Notes: generated by a model from the sequence alone, not told the origin. A stretch of 33,021 nt of DNA from Gammaproteobacteria bacterium (GCA_016765075.1 JAESQP010000156.1:1-33021), one strand, 5' to 3'. Counted from the first letter of the stretch, positions 1 to 8,673 are shown. Translations and numbers: made by a program.

Positions 1-249
1 AAATGGCAAGACAAGAGCGGGAATGATCGTTACACCACAGAGATTGTTGCCAACGAAATGCAGATGCTTGATAGTCGTGGTGGTGGCGACCAGTTTTCAG
101 GTGGTGGCCAGCAATCGTACAGTGGTGGTCAGTCGTCATCTCAATCGCCGCCGCAACGCTCTGGCGGCGCGCAACAACAGCCTGCATCGGCGCCAGCCCA
201 AGGACAGGCAATGGCGAACGATGATTTTGACGACGATATTCCGTTTTAA
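1..249 (+). CDS. ssb: Single-stranded DNA-binding protein SSB, C-terminal part (5' end outside window)
   Basis: Reading frame 1 is open from the first base. It begins with the end of the OB fold (KWQDKSGNDRYTTEIVANEM, then QMLDSR), which is very typical of bacterial SSB. A Gly/Gln/Ser-rich disordered linker follows, then the acidic tip DDFDDDIPF. That tip is the conserved peptide through which SSB recruits replication and repair proteins. SSB coats single-stranded DNA as a tetramer. Only about 82 residues are visible and the start lies upstream of the window. The downstream gene sucC is unrelated and begins 67 bases later. Confidence 0.95.
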   Translation, partial: KWQDKSGNDRYTTEIVANEMQMLDSRGGGDQFSGGGQQSYSGGQSSSQSPPQRSGGAQQQPASAPAQGQAMANDDFDDDIPF

Positions 250-316
250 CTTGCCCCGCAGGGTGTAGCCAAAATTAAATGGGCATCGAGCCAATAATTT
301 ATATCCAATCATATAG

Positions 317-1498
317 ATGAAGCTTCACGAATATCAAGCCAAAGCTTTGTTTGAGAGCTTTGGTATTAGCTTGCCTAAACACGGTGTTGCTGTGTCAGTA
401 GCGCAGGCTCGTGAGCTGATGGAAAAAATCCCTGCTAACGGCTGGGTTGTTAAAGCACAGGTGCATGCAGGCGCACGTGGTAAGGCGGGCGGCATCAAGC
501 TGGTGAGCAATATCGTTGAGCTAGAGCAGGCTGCTAACGAGTTACTTGGTTCGCATCTAGTGACACATCAAACAGGGCCGCAAGGCCTGCCCGTGAACCA
601 TGTACTGATTGAGCCAGCAATCAATATCCAGCAAGAACTGTATGTCAGTCTTTTGCTGGACAGAGCAATTGAGCGTGTTGTATTTATTCTGTCGACTGAA
701 GGTGGAATGGATATCGAAACAGTGGTGGCGACTCAGCCAGAAAAAATTCATCGTCTGGTCGTCGATCCCGTTGTTGGTTTACAGTATTGGCAATGCCGAC
801 AAGTGGCTTTTGACTTGGGATTGTCACCGGTTTTGATGGCTGCCCTGGCTAAGTTGATGCAATCACTTTATCGCCTGTACGTAGCAAAAGATGCCAGCCT
901 GATAGAAATCAACCCCTTGGCGATAACTGAGGATGATCAATTGATCCCACTCGACGCCAAGGTGGAGATTGACGACAATGCCTTGTATCGCCATCACGAT
1001 TTGGCATTACTACGTGACGCTGAGCAAGAAGATGAAAAAGAGCGTGCGGCGCACATTCACAATCTAAACTATATCTCGTTAGACGGTGACATTGCCTGTA
1101 TGGTCAATGGTGCAGGTTTGGCAATGGCGACGATGGACTTGATTAAGTTGCATGGTGGTGAGCCAGCTAATTTTCTTGATGTGGGTGGTGGCACCACGGC
1201 GGACAAAGTTGCTGAAGCCTTTAAGTTGATTGTCTCCGGTGGCCAGGTTAATGCAATTTTGGTGAATATATTTGGTGGCATTGTCCGTTGTGATTTGATT
1301 GCACAAGGTATTATCTCTGCCATCAAAGAAGTAGGCATTGCCATTCCTGTTGTGGTGCGTTTGCAAGGCACTAATGCAGAGCAAGCACGTGCGCTGCTTG
1401 ATAAAAGTGGACTTGACCTGGTATCAACTGAGTCTTTGACTATGGCGGCGCAGCAAGCCGTTGCACTGGCTAATAAAACAGAAAAAGGTGTTGGCTAA
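317..1498 (+). CDS. sucC: Succinyl-CoA synthetase (ADP-forming) beta subunit
   Basis: The 393-residue protein matches SucC in length (E. coli 388) and along its whole sequence. The N-terminal ATP-grasp region starts [17 protein letters not shown] and contains [15 protein letters not shown]. The C-terminal CoA-ligase part contains [29 protein letters not shown] and [10 protein letters not shown]. With SucD it forms the TCA-cycle enzyme that interconverts succinyl-CoA and succinate with nucleotide phosphorylation. Malate-CoA ligase (MtkA) is a close relative, but the beginning and conserved blocks read as SucC. No good Shine-Dalgarno precedes ATG 317. Its stop overlaps the sucD start by one base (TAATG), so the two are translationally coupled. 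The pair stands apart from sucAB or other TCA genes in this window. Confidence 0.93.
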   Translation: MKLHEYQAKALFESFGISLPKHGVAVSVAQARELMEKIPANGWVVKAQVHAGARGKAGGIKLVSNIVELEQAANELLGSHLVTHQTGPQGLPVNHVLIEPAINIQQELYVSLLLDRAIERVVFILSTEGGMDIETVVATQPEKIHRLVVDPVVGLQYWQCRQVAFDLGLSPVLMAALAKLMQSLYRLYVAKDASLIEINPLAITEDDQLIPLDAKVEIDDNALYRHHDLALLRDAEQEDEKERAAHIHNLNYISLDGDIACMVNGAGLAMATMDLIKLHGGEPANFLDVGGGTTADKVAEAFKLIVSGGQVNAILVNIFGGIVRCDLIAQGIISAIKEVGIAIPVVVRLQGTNAEQARALLDKSGLDLVSTESLTMAAQQAVALANKTEKGVG

Positions 1499-2370
1499 TG
1501 AGCATATTGGTTGATAAAAGCACCAAAGTCATTTGCCAGGGCTTTACTGGAAAGCAAGGCACCTTTCATTCCGAGCAAGCGATTGCTTATGGCTCGCAAA
1601 TGGTTGGTGGCGTAACACCAGGTAAAGGTGGCCGAGTACACCTTGGCTTACCGGTATTTAATACAGTTCGGCAAGCAGTTGAGCAAACTGGTGCGCAAGC
1701 AAGCAGTATTTATGTGCCGGCACCATTTGCAGCCGAAGCGATCATCGAAGCGGCTGCTGCCGGTGTTAAAGTGATTTGTTGTATTACTGAGGGTATACCG
1801 GTTTTGGATATGCTCAAGGTTAAGGCTGTATTAAAACAATATGATGCGTGGTTGATTGGGCCGAATTGCCCGGGTGTCATTACCCCGGGTGGCTGTAAGA
1901 TTGGTATTATGCCTGGCAATATTCATCAAGTGGGTTCGGTGGGGATTGTTTCGCGCTCAGGTACGCTGACCTATGAAGCGGTGCAGCAGACAACGGCAGT
2001 GGGGTTGGGACAGAGCACCTGTGTTGGTATTGGTGGTGATCCTATTCAAGGCATGAATTTTATCGACTGCTTGCGTTTATTTGAGCAAGATGAGCAGACA
2101 AAAAGTATTATCTTAGTTGGCGAAATTGGCGGCGCAGCCGAAGAAGCCGCGGCAGAATTTATTCAAAGCGATGTTAGTAAGCCAGTAGTGGCTTATATTG
2201 CGGGTATCACTGCGCCAAGTGGTCGTCGTATGGGCCATGCTGGTGCAATTATCTCTGGTGGTCAAGGCACTGCTGAAGGCAAGATTGCCGCGTTAGAAAA
2301 AGTAGGCGTTGAGGTGGTGCGTTCGCCAGCGGATATCGGTGAGCAGTTAAAACAAAGATTGTCCGCCTAG
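1498..2370 (+). CDS. sucD: Succinyl-CoA synthetase alpha subunit
   Basis: The 290-residue protein has the usual SucD length. The N-terminal CoA-binding Rossmann domain shows [17 protein letters not shown] and PGKGG. A mid-region contains [11 protein letters not shown]. The phosphorylated active-site histidine is H247 in [13 protein letters not shown]. It catalyses phosphoryl transfer through phospho-His and binds CoA; the beta subunit binds nucleotide. The start codon overlaps the sucC stop by one base. The C terminus ([14 protein letters not shown]) also follows the family. A role in the TCA cycle is inferred from family membership. Confidence 0.94.
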   Translation: MSILVDKSTKVICQGFTGKQGTFHSEQAIAYGSQMVGGVTPGKGGRVHLGLPVFNTVRQAVEQTGAQASSIYVPAPFAAEAIIEAAAAGVKVICCITEGIPVLDMLKVKAVLKQYDAWLIGPNCPGVITPGGCKIGIMPGNIHQVGSVGIVSRSGTLTYEAVQQTTAVGLGQSTCVGIGGDPIQGMNFIDCLRLFEQDEQTKSIILVGEIGGAAEEAAAEFIQSDVSKPVVAYIAGITAPSGRRMGHAGAIISGGQGTAEGKIAALEKVGVEVVRSPADIGEQLKQRLSA

Positions 2371-2420
2371 CCTATCTTGGATATTGCTAATAGTTTACTG
2401 TGAAGGAAGCTCTAATTTAT

Positions 2421-2424
2421 GGAG
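2421..2424 (+). promoter_or_regulatory. Shine-Dalgarno GGAG that fixes the CDGSH gene start
   Basis: GGAG lies 8 bases before ATG 2433. The alternative in-frame GTG at 2400 has no comparable site, so the shorter protein is preferred. Confidence 0.5.
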
Positions 2425-2432
2425 TTGTACAC

Positions 2433-2672
2433 ATGACTAAACCTATCGTTGCTGGTCGTACTCCGATATCAACCGTGTTGGAAGTTGGTAAAACTTATTA
2501 TTTTTGTACCTGCGGTCGTTCTCATAAGCAACCGTTTTGCGATAGCTCGCATCGCGATAGCGAGTTTTCACCAAAAGCATTCAGCGTTGGAGAGTCTAAA
2601 TTTTATTATCTTTGTATGTGTAAAAAATCTGCTAATTTGCCTTTTTGTGATGGCACTCATGCTAAGAACTAA
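2433..2672 (+). CDS. Small protein with two CDGSH iron-sulfur domains
   Basis: The 79-residue protein has two CDGSH-type zinc-finger-like motifs that bind 2Fe-2S clusters through three Cys and one His. The first is CTCGRSHKQPFCDSSH and the second CMCKKSANLPFCDGTH. In the first motif the Gly of CDGSH is replaced by Ser; the ligands are all kept. Such double-CDGSH proteins (mitoNEET-like, bacterial class) are thought to act in redox or cluster transfer, but no exact reaction is known. The frame stays open upstream to a GTG at 2400. ATG 2433 is preferred because GGAG (2421-2424) lies 8 bases upstream and homologues begin near MTKP. It stands between sucD and nadE without obvious partners. Confidence 0.85.
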   Translation: MTKPIVAGRTPISTVLEVGKTYYFCTCGRSHKQPFCDSSHRDSEFSPKAFSVGESKFYYLCMCKKSANLPFCDGTHAKN

Positions 2673-2729
2673 TCTTAATACCTGTAATTTCCCACGCAAT
2701 CACCCACGTAATCGCCAGGTTAAGTCACT

Positions 2730-2852
2730 TTGACAAAAAAACTCCGTATAACTATCGCACAATGTAATTTACATGTGGCGATATTGAAGGCAATGCTGAG
2801 CAGGTGTTGTCTGCGACGATATTTGCGCGTGATGAGCAGTCTGCTGATTTAG
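2730..2852 (+). pseudogene. nadE: 5' end of NAD synthetase gene, out of frame with the rest
   Basis: From TTG 2730 this frame reads LTKKLRITIAQCNLHV, which is the expected N-terminal strand of glutamine-dependent NAD synthetases (family pattern LRIALAQLN..VGDIEGN). Directly after CATGTGGCGAT the homology jumps to the next frame, which reads GDIEGNAEQVLSATIF. Restoring one G (GTGGCGAT to GTGGGCGAT, near 2775-2779) would join both frames as LHVGDIEGNAEQVL. As given, the frame runs on to TAG 2850-2852. An AGG at 2717-2719 could serve the TTG start. This is either a sequence error or a real one-base deletion; the DNA alone does not decide. Confidence 0.7.
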
Positions 2853-4357
2853 TTATTTTCCCTGAGTTAAGCCTAAGTGGTTACCCGCCTGAAGATTTGG
2901 TTTTGCGTGATGGTTTTTGCGCAGCGGTGGCCCAGTCTTTGGATTCATTGGTAAAACAGATTAAGGGTATCAAGGTTGTTGTTGGCTACCCCTTACTGCA
3001 AGACGGCTTGTTATATAACGCTGCTTCAGTGTTGGCTGATGGAAAAATACTTTGCACCTACCGTAAACAGCAAATTCCAAACTATGGCGTTTTTGATGAA
3101 AAACGTTATTTTACGCCGGGCGATGAAACCTGTATTTTCTCTATTAATGGCGTGTCGTTGGCTTTAACGATATGCGAAGATATCTGGCGGCCTGGGCCAG
3201 TCAATCAGGCGGTGCACGCTGGTGCTGATTTGATTATTAATATTAATGCATCGCCCTATCATGAAGACAAACAGTGCGAACGTGAAACGGTGTTGATCCA
3301 GCGTGTGCGTGAGAGTGGTTTGCCGATTGTTTATTGCAATTTGGTGGGTGGCCAGGACGAGTTAGTGTTTGATGGTGCCTCAATGGTTATCGCTGCCGAT
3401 GAAGCTATTCATTACTGTTCACCAATGTTTGATAGCGCTAATTCTTTGGTGGAATTTGCCAAAGTGGAATCTTCTGGTGACTTACAGCCAAGTGTTGCGC
3501 AAACGTACGTGTTGCCTCAGCGTGAGCAATCGATATATCAGGCAATGGTGCTGGCGGTACGTGATTATGTTGGTAAAAATGGTTTCCTGGGCGTCGTCAT
3601 GGGCTTGTCTGGAGGCATTGATTCTGCGCTAACACTTGCAGTCGCCGTTGATGCTCTCGGCGCAGAAAATGTACAAGCGGTGATGATGCCTTATCAATAT
3701 ACCTCCGACATAAGCATCGAAGATGCGCGTACCGAGGCTCAAACATTAGGCGTTCGTTATGATGAGATTGCCATCGAATCTATGTTCGACGCCTTTGTTA
3801 CCGAGTTAAATAAAAAAGAAGGTTTGGCGCCAAGCGATTTGGCTAAACAGAATTTGCAAGCGCGTTGTCGCGGTGTGTTGCTGATGGCAATCTCAAATGA
3901 GACTGGCCGCATGGTGTTGACTACGGGCAATAAGAGTGAAATGGCAGTGGGTTATGCCACCTTGTATGGTGATATGGCAGGGGGGTTTGCACCGTTAAAA
4001 GATGTTTCTAAGACGATGGTCTATCAGTTAGCGCGTTATCGCAATACGATTTCTGACGTCATTCCTGAGCGGGTGATTAATCGAGCGCCTTCTGCTGAAT
4101 TGGCGCCGGATCAAAAAGATGTGGACTCTTTACCTGCCTACGAGGTTCTCGACCCCATTCTTCAAGCCTATGTTGAAGAGGATAAATCCGTTGCTGAAAT
4201 TATCGCTGATGGCTTTAGTGAAGAGACAGTGCGCAAGGTTGTTGGCATGGTACGACGTAATGAGTATAAACGGCGTCAAGCGCCTCCGGGCGTTAAATTG
4301 ACAGCACGAGCTTTCGGTAGGGATCGACGTTATCCGATCACATCGAGCTATGTTTAG
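2804..4357 (+). CDS. nadE: Glutamine-dependent NAD(+) synthetase (N terminus frameshifted)
   Basis: This two-domain enzyme makes NAD+ from deamido-NAD, ATP and glutamine-derived ammonia. The N-terminal nitrilase-type glutaminase domain shows FPELSLSGYPPEDL (catalytic Glu), YRKQQIPNYGVFDEKRYF (Lys) and LTICEDIWRPG (nucleophile C124 in this numbering). The C-terminal ATP pyrophosphatase domain shows the P-loop GLSGGIDSALTLAV at about residues 267-280. TTGNKSEMAVGYATLYGDMAGG follows in two adjoining stretches. The open frame of 517 residues lacks roughly the first 20-25 residues, which lie upstream in another frame (2730-2778). If GTG 2804 were truly the start, the first beta strand of the glutaminase would be missing. 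glnB follows 125 bases downstream, a recurrent pairing with regulatory meaning. Confidence 0.9.
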   Translation: MLSATIFARDEQSADLVIFPELSLSGYPPEDLVLRDGFCAAVAQSLDSLVKQIKGIKVVVGYPLLQDGLLYNAASVLADGKILCTYRKQQIPNYGVFDEKRYFTPGDETCIFSINGVSLALTICEDIWRPGPVNQAVHAGADLIININASPYHEDKQCERETVLIQRVRESGLPIVYCNLVGGQDELVFDGASMVIAADEAIHYCSPMFDSANSLVEFAKVESSGDLQPSVAQTYVLPQREQSIYQAMVLAVRDYVGKNGFLGVVMGLSGGIDSALTLAVAVDALGAENVQAVMMPYQYTSDISIEDARTEAQTLGVRYDEIAIESMFDAFVTELNKKEGLAPSDLAKQNLQARCRGVLLMAISNETGRMVLTTGNKSEMAVGYATLYGDMAGGFAPLKDVSKTMVYQLARYRNTISDVIPERVINRAPSAELAPDQKDVDSLPAYEVLDPILQAYVEEDKSVAEIIADGFSEETVRKVVGMVRRNEYKRRQAPPGVKLTARAFGRDRRYPITSSYV

Positions 4358-4428
4358 GCTACGGTGATTTGTAGAGCTTAGTAAGGCGGAGTATAAGACA
4401 TCGACGTCAACACAGAGTCGTTGTACTA

Positions 4429-4434
4429 TATACT
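4429..4434 (+). promoter_or_regulatory. Possible -10 box for glnB
   Basis: TATACT matches the sigma-70 -10 consensus at five of six positions and lies 48 bases before the glnB ATG. The -35 region is weak (TCAACA-like, with approximate spacing). This is a candidate only. Confidence 0.25.
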
Positions 4435-4461
4435 ACGCAATGAGCTTAACTGGCTCTATAA

Positions 4462-4821
<360 letters not shown>

Positions 4822-4865
4822 TGTTTGTTACGGCTACAAGCTGTGTTGCTTCAAATCGCATTGAA

Positions 4866-5040
4866 CCTAAATAAATCAGTTAAGTCCACTGCGAACACTT
4901 AAATGTACTAAACCTAAGTGTTTTTTCTCACTGTAGACTCACCCATGAGCGACTACGCGATCGCCTAAAATTAGCAAAAAACACGTTACCTCCATCACTT
5001 TAGACGCCCTTGCTACGATTTAACTGATTTATTATTTAGG
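4866..5040. repeat. Distant inverted repeat pair flanking the glnB terminator
   Basis: CCTAAATAAATCAGTTAA (4866-4883) has a near-exact inverted partner at 5020-5040 that reads TTAACTGATTT then ATTATTTAGG. The partner has a 3-base insertion relative to the left copy. About 136 bases lie between the arms, including the terminator. No gene is seen inside. It may be a small decayed insertion; no transposase is present. Confidence 0.4.
4894..4926 (+). terminator. Rho-independent terminator after glnB
   Basis: AACACTTA (4894-4901) pairs perfectly with TAAGTGTT (4915-4922) across a 13-base loop. The right arm runs into a T tract, TTTTTTC. It sits 73 bases after the glnB stop. Confidence 0.75.
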
Positions 5041-5058
5041 CTTAAGCAGTCTTCCCTG

Positions 5059-5324
5059 GTACTCCAGCAAGTTAGTATTGACAGGTTCAGAGCTAGCCCA
5101 ATGTACCGATACAAGGCGCAGTCCGCAGGCAAGGGTTGTTCCCTTGCCAAGGGCTGTAACGCAGTAGCGGTGCATTGGGCTGGTTCCCTTTGGGCGAGAC
5201 GAGAAGCGGTCATCTGCGTTGTTGTGCTGCCTTGAATTAGCTATGGCTAATACTGCGTTCGCACGCCTATCAGCTGACCGCTTTTCGTCTCGCTGAGCCT
5301 GTCAATACTAACTTGTTGGAGTAC
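5059..5324. repeat. Nested palindromic (MITE-like) element, 266 bp, abutting the bamD stop codon
   Basis: The outer arms are inverted copies: 5056-5090 (GTACTCCAGCAAGTTAGTAT, then TGACAGGTTCAG) and 5293-5327 (CTGAGCCTGTCAATACTAAC, then TTGTTGGAGTAC), with only a few mismatches. Inside are two further stem-loops. One joins AGCCCAATGTACCG (5095-5108) to CGGTGCATTGGGCT (5168-5181) and carries the perfect hairpin GGCAAGGG / CCCTTGCC (5128-5148). The other joins GCGAGACGAGAAGCGGTCA (5194-5212) to TGACCGCTTTTCGTCTCGC (5275-5293). A small ATTAGC TATG GCTAAT hairpin lies near its tip. There is no credible coding frame. The right end touches the bamD TAG (5324-5326). It behaves like a non-autonomous mobile or REP-type structured repeat. 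Confidence 0.7.
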
Positions 5325-6112
5325 TAGCTCTTCGTTCGTTTTCGTAAGGCTTTGGCCTGTGGGTGATCAGGGTAATTTAGCTGCAACACTTGTAGGCTAT
5401 TGTTCGCTAAGTAGTGCATGCCGAGATGTTTGTAAGTGCGTATTAGTATGGCTAAGGCATCAGCGGTGGCTGGCGACTCTGGCAGCTTTTCAATAATATA
5501 TTTGGCGCGATTAATTGCGGCGATAAAGGCACCACGTTTAACGTAAAAGCGTGCGACATGCAGTTCGTGCTTAGCCAGGGTGTTACGTAAGTAAACCATA
5601 CGCTGCCGTGCATCTGAGCTGTATTGACTTGCGGGAAACTTATTTACCAGCTGCGAAAAATATCGGAACGACTCGGTAAGTGTACGTGGGTCACGGGTGG
5701 CTGGGTCAAAGAAGCGGATAGGGCCAAATTTTCCCGAACGATCATCAAATGTGGCTAAGCCGCGCAGATAATAAGCACGATCTACTTTTTCATGGCGTGG
5801 GTTTAGGCGAATAAAGCGATTAGCTGCACTTAAGGCTGCTTCAAGTTCCTCATTATCAAGATAAGCAAAGCCGATATTGAGTTGTGCGCGCTGGGCAAAA
5901 GGCCCAAATGGAAAGCGTTTTTCCAGTTCTTGAAAATGTTCGATGGCGGCATCGTAGGACTTTTTATTATAGGCGGCAGTTGCCTCATCATAAAGGCGGG
6001 CGGCAGTCCAGTTAGTAGGGACATCCTCTTTGTCAGGAAATAATGAACAGCCACTGGTGACTAACAGTGAAGCCAGCAGAAACAGTAGAAGTATTGGGCG
6101 TAAGCAAAGCAC
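5324..6112 (-). CDS. bamD: Outer membrane assembly lipoprotein BamD
   Basis: The 262-residue lipoprotein has a signal peptide with lipobox LVTSGC (acylated C22). Five TPR-like repeats follow: ARLYDEATAAYNKKSYDAAI, FPFGPFAQRAQLNIGFAYL, then YYLRGLATFDDR, FPASQYSSDARQRMVYLRN and AKYIIEKLPESPATADAL. These are the hallmarks of BamD (YfiO), an essential Bam-complex subunit that folds beta-barrel proteins into the outer membrane. The start is GTG at 6112 with no strong ribosome site; no better start keeps the signal peptide. Divergent rluD-pgeF across a second bamD-like gene matches the usual gammaproteobacterial locus. The stop codon TAG borders a palindromic element, so the last residues may have been altered by insertion. 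Confidence 0.93.
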   Translation of the reverse strand: MLCLRPILLLFLLASLLVTSGCSLFPDKEDVPTNWTAARLYDEATAAYNKKSYDAAIEHFQELEKRFPFGPFAQRAQLNIGFAYLDNEELEAALSAANRFIRLNPRHEKVDRAYYLRGLATFDDRSGKFGPIRFFDPATRDPRTLTESFRYFSQLVNKFPASQYSSDARQRMVYLRNTLAKHELHVARFYVKRGAFIAAINRAKYIIEKLPESPATADALAILIRTYKHLGMHYLANNSLQVLQLNYPDHPQAKALRKRTKS

Positions 6113-6181
6113 AGTGATATACCAAAAAGTTAAGCCAACATTATAAACGGCCAGAACGACAAAGCCACTCGCGATTGCGCA

Positions 6182-7453
6182 TTAACGGCTATTGAGTTTG
6201 TTATGAATATCCGACATCGAGCGCACCCAGGGGTTCGGTAGCTGTAACTCAGCACTGAGTCCCTTTAACGCAAGTAAGGCTTCATTTTTGCTGCGGTAAT
6301 GACCATAAGTCAGCGTAAACCAATGACTGCCTTCATTGCGTGCGCGAAAATAGCCTGCTTCTGCAGCAATATCATGTTTCTTAATGTAATCTTGCAAGGC
6401 TTTTTCATCGTTAGTGCCAAGTAATTGTAAGGTATAGCTAGCGCCAGGCTGTGACAAATACCACGATTCCCGTTTGAGTTCATTATCATTGTCAGTGAAA
6501 TCGCTAAGGTCAGCAGTATTGGGTGATATGAGTTGGACTTGGTTTTCACTCTCTAGGTTTGGCTCAGTGCGTGGGCGAGGTTTATTGGCAGCTTCGATTG
6601 CAAAGCGGGCACTTTGTTTTGCAATTTGGCGCTGCTTCAGCTTAGCGGGGTCAACACGGATTACCTCATTGCCGCTAGTATGCGCACTAGTAGTATGACG
6701 ATAATCGGGATATTTGCGTTTAAGCGCTTGGCGCACATCAGAGGCTTGTACCAGGCTACCTTGTGCTGTAAATGCCTCAATCATTACTGAATAGGCTTCT
6801 GGTGTAGATTCCGAGCGAGTATAATTTTTAATTATGTATTCAGCGCGGGCAATGGCTTCTTTATATTTATTGAACGACAAAGCAGTTTTTGCCAGTTTAA
6901 TTTCATGTTCAGCTAATTTGCTGTGTAGGACTTCCATGCGAATACGGGCATCTTGATTGTATTTGCTATTAGGGTGGCGGCGGACTAATTCAGCGAACGA
7001 CGCAAATGCTTTACGTGCTATAGCAGTGCGCGCATTACCCGTTAGCTGACTGCTTTGCAGTTGTTTAATTCCATCATTGTAGCGAGCGAGGCCGCGCAGA
7101 TAATAGGCGTAATCAATGAGCGAATGGTTTGCATAGGTTTGAATAAAGGCGTTGCTGGCTTCGACTGCAGCATTACTATCACCCAGCTTGTAATGCGCAT
7201 AACCGCTGCCGAGCAGCGCCTGTGGCGTTGTTTTGTCTTCAGGAAATTGCGTGCGTAAGCGGGTAAACTGATTTAATGCTTCACGGAAATTACCATTATC
7301 CACGGCGTTTTGGCCGCGTGCATAGATTGCCATGGCCGTATTTCCAGCAGTAAGGTCTGGTTCGCTGCCAGTGTTAGACGGCGCCGTGTTTGGTGTGCTC
7401 GAACAGGACACACATAATAGTGCGGCCAAGCCAAGCAGCGTTAATTTATTCAA
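6182..7453 (-). CDS. BamD-like TPR lipoprotein with a C-terminal SPOR domain
   Basis: From TTG 7453 the product has about 423 residues. It starts with a lipoprotein signal (MNKLTLLGLAALLCVSC, Cys17; Cys at -3 is unusual). A BamD-like TPR array follows: ARGQNAVDNGNFREALNQF, YYLRGLARYNDG, HPNSKYNQDARIRMEVLHS, AEYIIKNY. A low-complexity linker of about 90 residues comes next. The SPOR/DamX-type domain at about 337-417 shows YTLQLLGTNDEKALQDYI, WFTLTYGHYRSKNEALLAL and NPWVRSM. SPOR domains bind denuded septal glycan; BamD TPRs bind barrel precursors. The gene lies 69 bases upstream of true bamD in the same direction and looks like a duplicate fused to SPOR. An earlier TTG (7471) is possible; GGAG 9 bases before 7453 favours the later start. 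Confidence 0.8.
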   Translation of the reverse strand: MNKLTLLGLAALLCVSCSSTPNTAPSNTGSEPDLTAGNTAMAIYARGQNAVDNGNFREALNQFTRLRTQFPEDKTTPQALLGSGYAHYKLGDSNAAVEASNAFIQTYANHSLIDYAYYLRGLARYNDGIKQLQSSQLTGNARTAIARKAFASFAELVRRHPNSKYNQDARIRMEVLHSKLAEHEIKLAKTALSFNKYKEAIARAEYIIKNYTRSESTPEAYSVMIEAFTAQGSLVQASDVRQALKRKYPDYRHTTSAHTSGNEVIRVDPAKLKQRQIAKQSARFAIEAANKPRPRTEPNLESENQVQLISPNTADLSDFTDNDNELKRESWYLSQPGASYTLQLLGTNDEKALQDYIKKHDIAAEAGYFRARNEGSHWFTLTYGHYRSKNEALLALKGLSAELQLPNPWVRSMSDIHNKLNSR

Positions 7454-7624
7454 AAACCTCAGCTCCAGCAAGGTATGCAGACCTTAGTCATCAGTGCGAT
7501 GATAAGTGATAGTGATGGCTGGACTATAGCAGAGCTTATACAACGTTGCCTTAATTTTGATATGGATACTTATGTGTTGTTGTAAGATAAAACTGAAGGT
7601 TAGCAGGTGTTATTAAAATGTTTA

Positions 7625-7654
7625 ATCAATATCAATGCTCGTATTGATGTTGAT
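7625..7654 (+). promoter_or_regulatory. Inverted repeat in the rluD leader
   Basis: ATCAATATCAATGC (7625-7638) and GTATTGATGTTGAT (7641-7654) form an inverted repeat with a 2-base centre and 12 of 14 exact matches. In RNA all 14 positions can pair if G-U is allowed. It sits 29 bases before the rluD ATG, so it could be an operator or a leader hairpin. No known regulator site is recognised. Confidence 0.35.
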
Positions 7655-7683
7655 GTGGGCTTTGAATTGGGTCAATTTTATTT

Positions 7684-8673
7684 ATGACAGTAACGACAAA
7701 TAATACGAATGAATTGCGTCAGTCGATTAGCGACGAGCTAGCAGGCATGAGGCTCGATCAGGCACTGGCACGCCTATGGCCAGAGTATTCGCGTTCACGT
7801 TTAAAACAATGGGTTGATGAGGGGCTGGTTACGGTTAATAGTAAGGTGTTGCGACCTAGAGACAAAGTGCATGAAGGCGATGAAGTTGTATTAAAGCCGC
7901 AGCAGATTGCTGATGACACCTGGCTGGCGCAAGACATTGCTATCGATATAGTCTATGAAGATGACCAGCTTATTGTTATTAATAAAGCGGATGGAATGGT
8001 TGTTCACCCGGCGGCAGGAAACTACCAAGGTACCTTGGTTAACGCCTTATTATATTATGCGCCGAATCTTGCTACTTTGCCGCGTGCGGGGATTGTGCAT
8101 CGGCTAGACAAGAATACAACGGGCTTATTGGTTATTGCCAAAACTTTACAGGCACATAAGGTTCAGGTGGCACAGATGGAGCAGCGTAGCGTCAAACGCA
8201 AGTATGTGGCGATTGCTCAAGGCGCCATGGTGGCTGGTGCGACTATTGATGAGCCGATTGCGCGCCACCCTGTTAATCGTCAACGTATGGCGGTAGTTAG
8301 AGCCGGCGGCAGAACAGGACGCGAAGCCATTACCCATTATCGCGTACGCGAACGTTTTCGTTGTCACACCATGATTGATGTGCAGCTCGAAACAGGTCGC
8401 ACTCATCAAATTCGTGTGCACATGGCACATATAAAGTATCCGCTGCTAGGCGATCCAGTGTACAGCGGCCGTGCACGTAGAATGGCAGGTGCCTCAGCAG
8501 AGCTGACTGCGTGCCTAGATAATTTTAAGCGACAAGCCCTGCATGCTTTTGAACTTGAGCTGGTACATCCTCAAAGCAAAGAGATGATTGGTTGGCAAGC
8601 ACCGATCCCTGATGACATGCTGGCCGTGGCCGACGCCTTGCGCGTGGATGACAAACTGCACAGTGACAATTAA
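7684..8673 (+). CDS. rluD: 23S rRNA pseudouridine synthase RluD
   Basis: The 329-residue protein has an N-terminal S4 RNA-binding domain (about 20-80, MRLDQALARLWPEYSRSRLK). It is followed by the RluA-family catalytic domain. The catalytic Asp is D142 in GIVHRLDKNTTGLLVIAK. Also present are RKYVAIAQG, LETGRTHQIRVHMAH and YPLLGDPVY. RluD makes pseudouridines in helix 69 of 23S rRNA. The identity as RluD rather than RluC or RluA is supported by the S4 domain, the length and the classic divergent position opposite bamD with pgeF next. pgeF begins 36 bases after its stop and is probably co-transcribed. Confidence 0.92.
   Translation: MTVTTNNTNELRQSISDELAGMRLDQALARLWPEYSRSRLKQWVDEGLVTVNSKVLRPRDKVHEGDEVVLKPQQIADDTWLAQDIAIDIVYEDDQLIVINKADGMVVHPAAGNYQGTLVNALLYYAPNLATLPRAGIVHRLDKNTTGLLVIAKTLQAHKVQVAQMEQRSVKRKYVAIAQGAMVAGATIDEPIARHPVNRQRMAVVRAGGRTGREAITHYRVRERFRCHTMIDVQLETGRTHQIRVHMAHIKYPLLGDPVYSGRARRMAGASAELTACLDNFKRQALHAFELELVHPQSKEMIGWQAPIPDDMLAVADALRVDDKLHSDN

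Noticed and set aside
5013-5213. 66-residue minus-strand frame in the glnB-bamD gap
   Set aside because: It consists of the arms of the palindromic element and its flank; composition and lack of homology mark it as non-coding.
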